This document shows positions 36,730 to 49,053 of a stretch of 64,000 nt of DNA, piece by piece. The notes under the pieces were generated by a model. The model was not told the origin of the DNA and did no database searches. It saw only the letters and a list, made by a program, of their open reading frames with translations. This DNA comes from Isoetes taiwanensis (Eukaryota > Streptophyta > Lycopodiopsida > Isoetales > Isoetaceae), in the NCBI GenBank assembly GCA_021234155.1, contig JAJEKV010000053.1:2296164-2360163 (forward strand). The letters run 5' to 3'. The position numbers and the translations under genes are program-made. Position 1 is the first letter of the stretch. Each line of letters starts with the position of its first letter.

Positions 36730-37360
36730 AGCGGATGCTAGACGACATGCAGCGGTTGGTGGAGGAAGTACAAAAAGATATCCTCTAGCAGCAAGAGGCG
36801 GCCCGAAGAGCATAGCGACAAGCTGCATCGACAATTGCATAGATGAAGCTCTCGCATCGGGCGGTTAGGCTGAAGCTTCTGCATCGGCAATTACACAAAG
36901 GCATCGACAATTGCAATTTCAAGCTTGCTCCAAGGTGGGCTGGACAATTCAGGATAACCAAAAGAGTAGGTAACCAATCCTATAAGTTGGACCTGCCAGC
37001 ACACTTAAAGATCCATAGTGTTTTCGAGGTAAGTCTCCTAAAGAAACACATTCTAATCCGGAGGAAATGCTTGGAGAGACCAAAGTTCTTGCGGAAACAA
37101 TGGGCGATCACCTTGAGATTGTTCGAGGTTCTTCTTGTCAGGATCCTATAAGAAGACAAGAAGATCTCAATCCTCAATACCCGATGAAAGAGACACTTAC
37201 AAGTGGAAGGCGCTTCGTGGGCACTACAAATAGATCTTGAGAAGCGGTACCGCAACTCATGGAGCAATGCAATGGTCGGCTCGTCATCGGTAATGTCGAC
37301 ATCGACACCCAAGAAATCGGCTCGGGCATGTCGATTTGGGTTTAGATTAAATTTCATGTG
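36730..37360 (+). pseudogene. Ty3/gypsy integrase C-terminus with a possible chromodomain trace
   Basis: The frame at 36843-37151 includes FKLAPRWAGQFRITKRVG, then YKLDLPAHLKIHSVFEVSLLKKH. This is the hallmark C-terminal segment of plant Ty3/gypsy integrases. Upstream (36740-36840) helical residues typical of the preceding linker are readable with stops. Downstream (about 37190-37270), in another frame, HLQVEGASWALQIDLEKRY vaguely resembles a chromodomain tail, a weak hint of the chromovirus branch. The catalytic DDE core of integrase was not found. As the only recognisable pol piece, it identifies superfamily and strand. Confidence 0.75.
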
Positions 37361-38217
37361 TAGCTAAGATTAATCTCGCATCGGCCTATGCTAGGTATGG
37401 GTTGCATGCGTTGTTACCGATGATGAGACCACTACGGTGATCTCTAGGACGTGGTGTAATGTCATTGTAGGCATGACCGCGGTTTTGCTTGCACGAGTTG
37501 GGAGGTAGATTAGAAGGTCTACTTCTGTCCCACGGAAGTAGACGACCTCGAGAGATAAGAGGTCATTCAGGAATGCATGATAGGAAAAGCACCTCTAGTC
37601 AATGCCTACGGGGAGGGCCCTTCATGCCCCATATCTGGGAAGGACCCTATCTCCCCCCGTTGGCCAACTACAGGTGTAGGCATGAGTGGCATATAGGCAT
37701 GATAGGGCGCTGTCTCCACGGCCATGATGGAAGAAACATAATCTTCCTATGCCGGGAGATATGCCTTGCATCCATATAATTGTATTTAATGGGTGGTTCC
37801 CTAACAACCAATATCTATAATAATTAAATGTATGCTAGCGTAGTGTGGACCTGCATGCCAATAGGGGAGTCTACGGGAGGAAGGTCACACTGCAAAGACT
37901 TGCAACACATAATTTTGTCACGATGTGTTGTAAGGAAACGATGTGGAACCTTAAGTAGGAAATTTAGGAACTATGTTAATAATAATGATGGTGTAAGCTA
38001 TAAAATTTTGTGAATAATAATAGATGATAAAGTAAGAGGGTGAAAGACTCCCTTACCATAGTATGATATTAAACAAGGATGTGTTATAGAAATTAAAACT
38101 TAAATATTACCTTGGGGTAATTTTGCTATACATCCTATGTGTATTAAATGTGATTGCGGGATATCACGGGTTTCCAAGGTGGGGGAGGCGGCGTGATCTT
38201 TGAGGGCGACATCAAGT
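37360..38217. other. 3' untranslated internal part of the gypsy element
   Basis: This runs between the integrase remnant and the polypurine tract. Short frames (37489-37779, 37828-38013) have no recognised motif. It may include spacer or rearranged 3' UTR. Nothing else is supported. Confidence 0.4.
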
Positions 38218-38231
38218 CAAGGTGGGGAGAA
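38218..38231 (+). other. Polypurine tract
   Basis: An AAGGTGGGGAGAA run lies immediately before the TGTGGCG start of the 3' LTR. Its position and composition fit the plus-strand primer of reverse transcription. Confidence 0.85.
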
Positions 38232-39833
38232 TGTGGCGTTCCAACATAATATAACCCGAATCGTTATATTATATTGCCACCCGTCACCCGTACATGTCAC
38301 GGATGACATGTACTTTGCCGAAGGCGATAGGGTTTGCACCTAGGGGCAAGGGTTGCACCTAGGGGCAACATTGAATGTTGTGCATGTTAAATAAACATAC
38401 ACAATTAATAACCCCATGGACCCCATTGCCAAATGGCTAAATCCCATTTGGCCAATATCTAACCTAACCCTAAGGGTTTCTATAAAAGGGCTTTCCCCTT
38501 AAACCCTAAACCTTTCTTCTCTTTGCATTTTAGGGTTTTCCTAGAGCTCCTTTCCTCTCGAAGTTCGGGGTTCTCTTGAGCCATTTCGGCCAAGTATGGA
38601 CTTCAATCCGCATTCTTGAGCTCGGAAAGCCGGTTTGCACTGTGATTATCGATTAGCAGCCATCTTCAACAAGATCGGGAGCATGGGCCTTTCGAGGGTC
38701 GGGAGCGGGTCAAGGAGCAGGTATCTAGTTGTTCATTGTGCAAAGCCGTCTTTGGACAAGGCAATAGGCTGGTTTAGTATGTTAGATCAACTCTAGAGGC
38801 CTTATAGATCCCGGAGATCATAAGCCCTAACTAAGGAACCTAACTCTGTTGTTTAGGTAGATAGATTAGATGATATTCTCTATTTCAGTTACGTGATGTT
38901 GTATGTATTTCACTCTGTGATCTCCATGTATTGGGAAGGGGGTAGAGACCTAAAGGCGTGTAGCGAGATGATCCTAGGTAGCACCACTAGTTCCCAATTA
39001 TATCTTGACCGTGCCGGAGCCCACCGGGCCGGGGTGAAGGGGCTAGGCAGGTTGATAAGGAGGAACTTGTCTCATCACCTGGTTGACCCCTCTCGTAGTA
39101 AGGCCTATCGGGGTCTCCTGCGGGCTAGGCTTAATGGCTTGTCGCTGGCGTGTGGGCAAGGCATGAGCTTCGACACTTCGTGGGGTGGTGGATATGACCT
39201 TCCAGTGAGTTCAAATTCGAATCTGAGGCGGTGGCCCTCTAGCCGCTTTGTGATGAGCATGGATGCCTGCGGAGGAGAGGCAACTCTCTTCCTGCCTCAT
39301 CGGGGGCTGGGAGATGCAACCCGATGGTAGTAGCCCCTCTCGGCTATTCACCCGGCGAGGCTACGGTCAAGTCCCAATACTTTTCAGCCTACTACGCAAA
39401 GTGTGCATGGGAGGGGATGATGGAGTGGACTACCCTAAGCCATGTTCTATGCCCGACCAAATCCATTGCCATGAATTACATGCGCAATGAACTCACGGAG
39501 ACCCTAGCCGTCATCATCCCCTTGAGTCCGAGCCCCGGGTAGGATCTCCCCTTGTTATTGTTGCTATGAAGGTATTGTTATCTCTGTGATATTGCTATCT
39601 CTATGGTGATTGTATTTGTTTACTGTTAGTTGTGCTCACGTTTGTTTATTCACGCTTCCGCAGATAGGTCGACCCGATGGAAGACGGGTGAATGACACAT
39701 CCATTCTTCCCTTGCTGGCTCATCCCGATGGGAGTGGAGTCAGGTGGATGGCCCCTGTCAGTGTAGCTGCCAGGGGGAATGCTCCTCCTTCGAATACGAT
39801 GTGGGCATCGTATAAGGAGTAGGGGACGTCACA
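38232..39833 (+). repeat. 3' LTR
   Basis: A 1602 bp counterpart of the 5' LTR. The first hairpin has different stem bases (TAATATAAC with GTTATATTA) yet still pairs perfectly. The other two hairpins are unchanged, at 38290-38313 and about 38427-38451. The TATA box is at 38481-38488. Differences from the 5' LTR are mainly single-base indels and changes at CG or CHG sites. Confidence 0.95.
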
Positions 39834-39838
39834 GTATG
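39834..39838. repeat. Target site duplication GTATG (right)
   Basis: This is the right copy of the 5-bp duplication created by integration. Joining the flanks restores an interrupted host tandem repeat (see 39839-40150). Confidence 0.95.
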
Positions 39839-40150
39839 TATCTGAACTATTGAGCTATTGTTATTGTTTTAAATTTTAAAAATTTATAACTGAATTGAAC
39901 ATATTGGGAGGGAGGGGTGCATTTCATCTTTGAATCATTGCGCATGTTTAATATGGTCTTCATGGCATCTCGTTACACAAGAAGTTCGTTTCATTGCATT
40001 GTTGCTAGGGAGAGAGGACTGCAAATCTAAACTATTGAGAGCGAGAGATAAAGTGTTGTGAATGTTTAAATCTTACAATTGAATTGAACTTATGAAGGGA
40101 GGGATGCATTTTGACTTTGAAACATTGCCAATATTTAATGTAGTGCACAT
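39839..40150. repeat. ~185-bp tandem repeat that received the gypsy insertion
   Basis: If the retrotransposon is removed, the flank ending in GTTGTTGCTAGAGAG (27980-28000) joins the sequence from 39839 (CTGAACTATTGAG...). A second, diverged unit follows from about 39990 with TTGTTGCTAGGGAGAG, CTAAACTATTGAG, AATTGAACTTA and GGGAGGGATGCATTTTGA. The insertion is therefore inside unit 1 of a dimer. It is non-coding. Confidence 0.75.
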
Positions 40151-41400
40151 GGATTCGTAGTTATTACTGTATGACATGCAAGAAAGTAGCTGAAGGAGAT
40201 GTGTAGTTAACGTAGACATAGGTCCAAAAATTATTACATTGCATGTAATGTCGGTTGTATTGAGGTGGCATATACATCTAAGAAATGCAAAACAACCATG
40301 TTCTATGTGTTGACCCTAATCATTGTGCATATGTTGTTGCAAGTAAATTATGTTCCCCATTCTTTGTGTTCTATACGCATATAGGACCCAATGAATGTAT
40401 TCCAAAAGCATCATCTGTTTAGAGAATTCCAGGCATTTGCAGAGATGAGAAATTTTGCAATCCATTTGTCTGTCTGTTTTGTCTCCTTTTAGCAGCAAAT
40501 GGGATACAATTATGTAAGCGATTACAACTTAGGATGATCAGCTCAACATAGTTAGACATTGCTAGCTAATAAGTAATGGCATGAGATCAAGGGCAACTAA
40601 ATTGATATTGATGCGCATGGTTGTCGGGACTATTTAATGCTTGGGAGGATTGCTTATAAGGATTTGCAATATAAAACACATTATAGATAGAACAATGTAA
40701 GTGTGCGATGACAGAATGAGAAAATCCCAATATGCCTGAAGACGTAGATTGTTAGAGAACAACATGAAGATTTGTAGATTTGTTATGTACGTGTCTTATC
40801 AACACATGCAATTGTTTCCCTATTAGAGGAAGAAATCTAGATGAAAGAGAACATATCTACAAAAAGCAAGAAGAGCATACAGATATGTAGTGTATAAATC
40901 ATCTGTATGAAATGTTTTGCCTGAGCTCTAAGAATGTATTGCGCCTAGGGATTTTGATCACATTGTTGAAGAGCAAAAAATTGTTGTGAAGTGCAAAAGG
41001 TAATCTTAAACCGAAAATATTGCATGCATGTGGTGAAGTTAGAACAACTGTCTTTATTTCCTCAAGGTGCATATATCTATAAGAATCTATTGCTAGCTTG
41101 AGAAAACATTGTTAAATGACATTACAATTTGGGCATCCAGTAAACAATTGCCAATAATAGACGGTAAGACTTGGGTGACCATGCAAATGTTGTAGGATAA
41201 TTGAAGTTGCTAAATACATGTAAGCTATAATCATGAAGAGTTCAATTCCGTCAGCATGAATGATACTGTATCAACAATATTGCTACAGAGCTTCATTGAG
41301 GTAAATAAGAAACTGTTGTGTGTGCAAAGGCATAAGTAACTCTCAGGTGAAATAAAAATAATAGACATGAAATAGGAAAGGCTTCTATGGGGCAATTGCT
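40150..41400. other. AT-rich intergenic DNA
   Basis: Nothing recognised. Short frames on both strands lack motifs. Confidence 0.5.
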
Positions 41401-41434
41401 TTGGTTGAGCCCTAAAACATGACCAATCCAAACA

Positions 41435-42700
41435 GTGCCTGTGGAAGATGTCCATGATGGCTTCTATTCACCTATTGCCATGAACTTGGTAGGGGTTTCC
41501 CAAGAAACACAAGCATGTTCAGATTTCTTTCTAGCCAAGCAAACTGTTCCAGAAAGATGTTTTGATGAAGACTGTGGTATTCAGGCCCTCAGATTGCTAC
41601 TTTCATATATGGCTTGCAACCTAAGAGCCTTGCATGGAAGTGCATTCATTGCATTGAGCTTGGGATTTCCAATAACAATATACTTATGTTACAGGCAAAT
41701 GGTGGCCTGCCAAAACTGTTCCTTTAGTGTACATCAGCTTCGCCCATTTTCCTTTTAGGAAGATGAGATAGGGCGCTGGTACATTTGTACAGATCAACTT
41801 AAATATCATCTTGATGGTGGAAGCATGCTGCCTTTGCATCATAGTCCCCATGGCAATGGCTACCGCGCTCAGATACAGGTAATTAGATAGAGATGGAGAA
41901 TAAGACTAACAAACAACCTCTAAGCATCTAGAACCGCTCCATAATTTTACGCCAATGAGGCACAGATAATTTTATCACCAAGCAGGCCTGATGCAGTTGT
42001 GTAGTATTTTTGCATTATAATTATGCTCATCACATGACAGGATACTCATATTCTGGTTAACACTTTTGGTGACTACTTGCCTGAAACAAAGTTGCCATGG
42101 TTTCATCTTAAGGAATTTAGACTGCCTTTAAAGTGGAGTTCCGTAACATAACGGTTTGTCCACGGGAAAAGATGTAGGAAGGCAATGTGCAAGGCAATGA
42201 CAAAATGCACTTCATGTAATGTTAATTTATAAGTTGCCAAGTTATAAAACGATCCCAATTTTGCTATTGATGAACCCTTTGAATTTCTATTCAAGCTAAA
42301 ATGCGCCCATTCTTGTACATTTTAGCGTGGATCATCATATGTGTGTGCTCTATACGGGATCAGAAGCTTGGAGTTGAGCATTGGATATGAGGTAGTTGAC
42401 GAATGACGTTCCTAGCTTGTAGATGATCAAGTAGCTAGTATGGTTTTAAATATCATTCTGATTCAGAAAAAACATCTTACCCTGATTAACTTTGCAGGTA
42501 TACAAAGGCCTATGCAAGCTCAACCTTTACAAATGAAAGGTACGTATAATTCCCTAATTTCTTTGGATCAATTTATATGGAGTTTTAATCTAACAAGTAG
42601 ATGATATGTTAATGTTACAGAGTTCTGGTCACAAAGTTCCTGACTACGATGGATTCAAGAAAAACCTTTATGACATTCTCAATCATTATCATCGTTGAAG
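41435..42700 (+). CDS. Unidentified multi-exon gene, 3' exons
   Basis: A run of plus-strand exon-like blocks with splice signals. A 41435-41665 block has VEDVHDGFYSPIAM and RCFDEDCGIQALRLLLSYM. A block after an AG at 41759 reads EDEIGRWYICTDQLKYHLDG before GTAATT at 41880. A block from about 42041 reads DTHILVNTFGDYLPETKLPW. Small blocks lie at 42499-42541 (AG before, GTACGT after) and 42620-42697, where HKVPDYDGFKKNLYDILNHYH ends in TGA. The composition is protein-like and sites are consistent, but I do not recognise the family. It may be a degraded 3' end. Confidence 0.4.
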
Positions 42701-44728
42701 GTCTTATCTATTATTGGAACCAAAAAACTGCCCAATGAAGTTGGATTCTTTAGACTTCTACGTATTTCCTAGCCTTGCACTTTAGTTATTTTAAGAACTC
42801 GTATCCAGGAAACAGTGGATCTACCGAAGTTCATGTGGATACAGGAAATTTGGCTATCTCTAATGCTACTGGAAAGTAGAATCTTACTTAAAAGGTAGTG
42901 ATACTCATTATCCAGATATTACCCAATTGGTCTACAAAATTACCAAATCACTAACCTTTTGAAATATAGAAATCGGCTTTGAAGTAGATTGGTTGAAATG
43001 ACCTGTCCAGTGCCCAAAACTTGCATTTGGCTATGATCATTCAATATATTTGCTTAAAAAGATGCAAAAAATGTTACCAAATGCTGAGCAGATCCGTTAA
43101 AAGCTTTCAAATCCACTTCGAGAAGCGTTAAAGGGTTTAACAAATTTCGGACACGAAGCATTAAGGGTTGAACCAACCCTAACCAATGTGGGGTTTTGCA
43201 AATTGTTAAGTTTTGACGTAACAAAACTGTATACGGGGGTTTTGGTTAAAATAAACGGGTTAAGTTTTAGTTATATCGGTTACCTTAAACAATAATTTAA
43301 CCATAGTTTAAATATATTTCAGTTAATCAATCTTGTTAATTTGAGATTTTCTGGTTTAGTGAAAAACGTTTTTGGTTCTTTTTAAGGTGATTTCCTATGA
43401 TTATTGGTGTTTTCGAGGCCGAAAAATGTTTCCGTGCTTCCAATAATCGAGACAAGTCCTTTTTATTATTTCGACCAGGAGTTGACTGTTTATAGATTCG
43501 TGGGCATCCGGCTGGCTCCACGATTGCAAATTGCAAGGTGTCAAATTGATTCCCATTTTTCATGCAATCTGAAGCTTCTCGCCGGATAGATTTTAGCTGT
43601 TGATCCTTTGCCTTATATTCCCATCACTTTCATTTTTGCTCTTCTGTGCTCTATATTCCCCTGTTGCAAGCATGAAAATCGAACTGTTTCTTCCTTCTTT
43701 GCATGCTAGTTATAAAAAAACTACAATATTGAAGCTTTTATGTTAGGTTATTTTGCCAAGAAGCTTATGGTATGAAGCATGCATGGCGGATCAGGATTGC
43801 TTCAGGTAAGGGCTTGCCCGTTAGCGACATTAAGTGGGTGCTATATCCATCAAGGGTCCTGGCCGGAAAGTCAAGCTGAATAAAATTCAGACCCAGATAG
43901 TAGGTTATGGATCTAGCAAAGCTGCTTTTTGCCACAACCAGGATTTCTTCATCTGCAAGCAACACAGTGTTTGCATCCGCCGGACATGTCGGCAATGCTA
44001 GTCAGCTTGAGTTCGTTCCTCAGGCGGATCTAGAACTATCAAAACAGCATCTATGAGTGGGTTTTTGCTCCTCCTTTTCTGTTTTCAAGTAATTGATTTT
44101 GTGCATCATAGCTCAATCACAATCGCTTCTGTTGGTCAGAACTTTGCCTGTATGCTGCCATAGAGACGGAGGCAAAAATTATCTAAGAAGGTTGCACATG
44201 CATTGAATCCTGCTTCACCGACCTCTTATCTCTGAGCTCTTCTTGGTAAGGCTATTCACTAGCCATTCATCTTATCTCTGAGCTCTTCTTGATAAGGCTA
44301 TTCACTAGCCATTCATGTAAATACCTCGCTATTATGAACTGTAAATATCTTGCTATGGCAGACAAGAATGAGAACCAGAAGACGGAATGGAAGCAGTAGC
44401 CGCCATAGTCAAAGAAGAAGATTTTTTAGGATGCTCAGAACAGGGCCATCAAAGCCCTTTTTTTTCATTTTTCATCTTTTTCCTTTAAAGCCCCTATTTT
44501 TTCGTTCTTGGAAAAACGTGGCAGTTTTAGAACAAAGCATCAACTCTGAATATTCCAAAAACATCTTGCTCATAATGTTTATACTGTTAAGAAAAACAGT
44601 TCGTCATGTCCCTTTTTCTTTCCTTGCTCTATCTCTCATCGATCTTTCATTCTATTCTATATGAACCATTTAGTTAATGGTGCTCTCATAGTGCCCTCGT
44701 AGTTATAAAATTGTGCTATAGCTATTTA
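42700..44728. other. Intergenic DNA with a 46-bp tandem duplication
   Basis: No gene is supported. A 46-bp unit (from CTTATCTCTGAGCTCTTCTT to ...CTAGCCATTCAT) is duplicated head to tail at about 44225-44316. A minus-strand 76-codon frame at 43765-43995 has protein-like composition but no motif. Runs of T at 44455-44500 are unremarkable. Confidence 0.5.
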
Positions 44729-44930
44729 CTAGTAAACGGGTGCCCGGCATTGCCGGGCTAATGTCGGGCATGTGTTTTTACTCGGCCTTTAACGCCCTAG
44801 TAAATGTGTCCCTGGGCTAATGTCATGGCATGTGTTTTTACTCGGCCTCGAACGTCAATATGGGAAACTTCGACGTTATTTGCTTTTGTAATCATTTTCG
44901 TTATTGAAGTCTGATGACAGTGAGCATATG
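44729..44930 (-). repeat. Left terminus: two tandem Helitron-like ends
   Basis: The outer end is 44729-44796 (CTAG at 44729-44732, hairpin GCCCGGC/GCCGGGC). A second, eroded end begins at 44797 (CTAGTAAATGTGTCCCTGGG). Both continue into GGCATGTGTTTTTACTCGGCC. Tandem 3' ends are known from Helitrons that used alternative terminators. Confidence 0.75.
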
Positions 44931-45529
44931 CGTTCCTGGATTTCAATAGAGAAAACAATGCTTTATACGGAATGTGGGGGACATTTACTACTATCTTTAG
45001 AGACAAAAATTTGGAAAGACAAATCCAAAATTGATGCTGAAATGTCATTCTTAAAAGTGGTTTACATCAATAAAAAATAAGTACAAAAATATAAAACACA
45101 AAATCTTGTCTTGACTCATTCATGTATTTTAGTTCATGATGGAACTCTAAATATACATCTGGGTGTAAATTTGATATTGGTACCAAAAAACAGCACCGTC
45201 CGGACACTTGCTTTAAGTGCTGAAAGTGCTTTTTATTCGATCTTCATTAGTATAACAGATTTTGAGGTAGTTATTCCTCGAAATAGCAATCATCCTCCGA
45301 GGAAGCCGGGATCGATGACATGGATTGATTCCTTGGCGAATTTGGAATTCGATCATACCAAATGCCGAAATTTCTTCCGAGATTTCTTGTTTGGGGAAAT
45401 TGGTCTCGGCTTCTTGCAAGAATTCTTCATTTTTCGTGAAGAACAAGCTTACACTAATCATCGCCAATTGCAATTTCGACAAATTGCAATTGCAATTCCT
45501 TTTCATATCAATTGATGGCAAGTTCTCCC

Positions 45530-48500
45530 AAAACGCTTGAAGCCGCTAAACGGAGAATTTATTTTGGAGCTAGATGCCATGAGAAAAAAGAGAAGCCGGA
45601 AGAGAATTCGAGAATTGGAGAAGGAGAATATTGCGCTGCGGTAAAAAATAAAAAGAGCCGCTTCTTTGAGTCATAGAAGACAACAGAACTTTCGAAAAGA
45701 GTTGGAGAATTCCTTTTTCCATATTGTAAGGAATTGTGCCGATGATAATTCTAAAGGATTAGTAGTTCGAGTTTTATAAAAGAATCAAACACTTACCACA
45801 TGTAACTCTAGCGCATCCAAAGGAGTTAAATGTGATGAAAGACGTGATTTCCAATGTTAGGGGAACTATGCAGTTCAAAAATTTCAAAGAAATAATCGAT
45901 GTACTCATAGCTAGAAGTCCACACTCCAAATGACAGTTTCAACAGCTTAAAGGGATTAATCGAGTGCATTTTCAAGGCTTCTTTCCATTCCCAGAAAAAA
46001 AACAGAACCCAAGCATTTAGAAGAAGAATATGTGCCGAAGTTTGATGCCGGGTCCATGGTCAATGCATGCAAGGAAGAAGAGATCTGATGCTCTTTCCAA
46101 AGAGATAGCTGCTCAAAGTTTTGGGATGAAAATACTGGTTTCACCCTTATAAGAAACATGTTAGAAAACATGTTACCGAAAAGTGGTGAAAGAATTGATC
46201 ATCCAATACACTTGCTAGAAGTTACATACGTATGTTTTGATTTTTTTTTTGTTACTAATATGCCTATTCAGTTAGAACTAGTTTCCCAATTCTAGAAAAC
46301 GAGACCTAAGGCCTCAAGCTTGCCACAATCAATGTTTAGTCCAGAATTGACATTATTATTGACAAAAGATAGCATTTGAGTCAATCTTTTTGTTTTAACA
46401 TGCTTGTCTAGTTTCGTAATTTTGACATTATTATCGTGATCTGAATTCTCTTTTCTTTTTGTTCGGGCCAGCTTTTACCTTGCTTTTCAAAAGGAACATG
46501 CTGATTTTGAAGATATCCCGCCAGACTTTTGAGAGGTTGAAACCAAGCTATATCGAAGCTTCAAGAAAGAGAAACCCGCTGCTGCCAATACCATCTCGTG
46601 ATCTTGAATTTGCCATGCAAGCAATAAATAAAATGAGGACTGATCTATATGGTGTACACAAAGATTGCAAGTGTAAGTGCGTAATTTGTGGGTCAGTCCA
46701 ACATAAGTTTAAAAAGAACACACCATCAAATCCACTAGTGAATATTGGAGACGATTGTGTTTCAAAGGATGAGAATGAAGAATGGTACAAGCATGCATGT
46801 CTAATGCAGACGGTACTAAGTGTGGTTTGAAAAGGTAATGGCTCCTTTTCTATTTCCCCGCTTTGATTGTCTTTAATCTAATTTATTTGTTTGTCAAGCA
46901 AAGCCTACATGTCCTAGAGAGAAGGTTAAGAATAATAGGCAAGATGTTAATTGAAAAGTGTTTGAAAAGGTAAATGTAGTTTACATTCTCGCTCAATTTC
47001 ATGTTAGTGAAGCAAAAGAGGTCTCGCTTAAAGTCGCTCACTTTTGCAAAAGAAGAAGTTCAACAAAAAAAAAAGTCCGGGTAAGAAACCTCAAAAGGTT
47101 AGCAGATTGGCATACAAATCAGGTTCTCCTTTGAGTTCCATGAACATGCCACTAAAACTTTGAAGACCTTTGTTCCATATAACTACCGAAAGAACATTGG
47201 CAAGCCAAACAATTCAAGCAATGTTTGGCATCAATTCAAGAAGACACTATTGTGTCTCAGAATAGATTTTGCAGAGAATTATGGATTCAAAATTCAGCAA
47301 GAAGCTCAATCATGCCATTGGCATAACGACCACCAAGTTTCTATTCTGTGCACATCACTTACAGGAGAATGAGAAGATCGAGGCGTAAGAAAGACAAAAA
47401 GAAGGAAGAATATAATAAAGAGTCCAAAAGAAAAATGTTGCAAAAGAGAAAGGCAAGACTCCTTGAAAGGAATTGTGAAGGAGACTCATTTCTACATCAG
47501 TGATGACAAAACTCATGATACTGAGTTTGTTCAGCATTGTCTCCAAAATCATGCAGATTGGCTACAATCTATTGGAGTTAACTATAAAAACATGTTTTTG
47601 GAGTGATGGTTGTTCTCAAGATGTTTAAGTCTTCAAGACCATTTTACTTCCTTGGCGGTGTTTCACAATCGACTTGAAAAGGATATTATCCGAATTTGTT
47701 TGCTAGCTCATATGGGAAAGGTGAGCATGATGGTCTTGGAGTCGCCATCAAGAGGATTCTAACAAAGGAAACGTATGAAATATAATGGAAGGAAATTGCA
47801 ATGTGCAAAGGAGGTGGTTGCATTTCTTAGGTGGCACTTCAAAGAACAATCCTTCGATAATGACTTATCAAGGTAAAATTTGCTTATGTTTTTCTCAGAA
47901 CCCCTGTGGAAGCTTCAAGTGTCGCCAAAGACTTTAGCACATAAAGCACCTGTGTCTGAATTACTTCAAACAATAAATGGTTTGAACCTGCAAATATTGT
48001 TTGTAGCTATGGTTGTAATTTGCATATTACACACATTACAAGCAGGTTTCAGTTACTACTAAAGAATATTTGTTCATATTTTTACAAAAGTTCTTGTATA
48101 TATTTTTGACTATGTCAAGACTACAAGCACTTACAACACTTGGCACTTGTGCAGTATTTTTGGGACATTGAATCCTCAAAAATAGACGGATCGAACAGTT
48201 TGATTGTCATACTTTGAAGGGAACCACACAACTCCACCGCATAAGACCATGTGACAGGGGAGAACACTTTAAAGGTAGCTTATAGACCTCTTTTCTTACT
48301 TTTGTAAGAGTTGTGTTCAATTCCAATGGGACTTATGCAAAGACCAAACCACGTATTGGTGGTTGGGAAACTTGTGAACTAAAACCGGAAAGAGATTAAC
48401 TTCAGCTAATGATGCTAATAAAACAAGCAGATGAGGACTTGCGATAGAAGATGAACATGAAGAGGATGAAGAAGAAGAAGACTATGACATAACTAGTTCT

Positions 48501-48830
48501 ATGGTTGAGGTTGGAGATAACTTTGTCGCCAATGCGTAAGAAGGTAATGAAGAGGGAGTTGATTTTATGTCTTAAAAGTGCGAGGAAGCAAAAACACATT
48601 GCCGGAAGACTATGTAGATGGATGGGGAAATGTATTTGGGGTTGAATCATTTATTGTTTCGTGACATTATTATAAATGGTTGGGTGGTCTCAATTTGAGC
48701 TACTTGGATGACCAACCTGTGGCTAGTGTGTACAACCATCTAGTAAGATTAGCTAACTTTGAAATGATTGCAAATGAAGAGCATTGTGGATTGTATACTA
48801 TGTCTGAAGACACCTGCCAACAAATAATGT
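45530..48830 (+). pseudogene. Broken transposase-like gene of an uncharacterised family
   Basis: Plus-strand coding blocks across frames. Basic coiled coil (about 45560-45780: RKRIRELEKENIALR and HRRQQNFRKELENSFFHI). Next KFWDENTGFTLIRNML (46110-46210). Next a Cys cluster CKCKCVICG (46459-46830). Then FWSDGCSQ immediately before FKSSRPFYFLGG (about 47590-47660), SYGKGEHDGLGVAIKR (about 47710-47755), YFWDIESSKIDGSN (48160-48200), a TLKGTTQLHRIRPCDRG block, an acidic run, and GWGNVFG with VASVYNHLVRLA (48615-48760). The W-S-D-G ... HGKG-like D-G-x-G-x-x-x-K-R pair resembles uncharacterised proteins with scattered distribution that I believe are transposon-derived. This is recalled, not searched. 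Multiple stops and shifts make it non-functional as given. Confidence 0.55.
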
Positions 48831-49053
48831 GTAACCTCCCAAACTCGGGTTGAAGTTACAAATCAAAAAACTGTATGCAAGAGATAATGATTTAAAAACA
48901 TTCATACTAAGCATTGTAAACTGAAGATTTATATTTATATCAAAATTTGTACATCAAAATTGTGGCTTGTAAAGCCTCATGTATTGTGGCCTGTACATTT
49001 GCAATGAAAAATTACAAGCACTGACCTACATGTCAAGAAACTTTTGTACCTTT

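Larger units (their letters stand above)
28006..39833 (+). mobile_element. Ty3/gypsy LTR retrotransposon, structurally complete
   Basis: An 11.8 kb element with two LTRs (28006-29595 and 38232-39833) and the 5-bp target duplication GTATG on both sides (28001-28005, 39834-39838). It has a primer binding site complementary to initiator-Met tRNA right after the 5' LTR, and a purine tract immediately before the 3' LTR. LTR ends are TGTGACGT and ACGTCACA, a perfect inverted repeat (TGTGGCGT at the 3' copy). The only clear coding remnant is an integrase C-terminus of Ty3/gypsy type at 36.8-37.2 kb, which also sets the orientation (+). Protease, RT and RNase H were not recognised, so it appears non-autonomous or heavily damaged. 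Confidence 0.93.
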
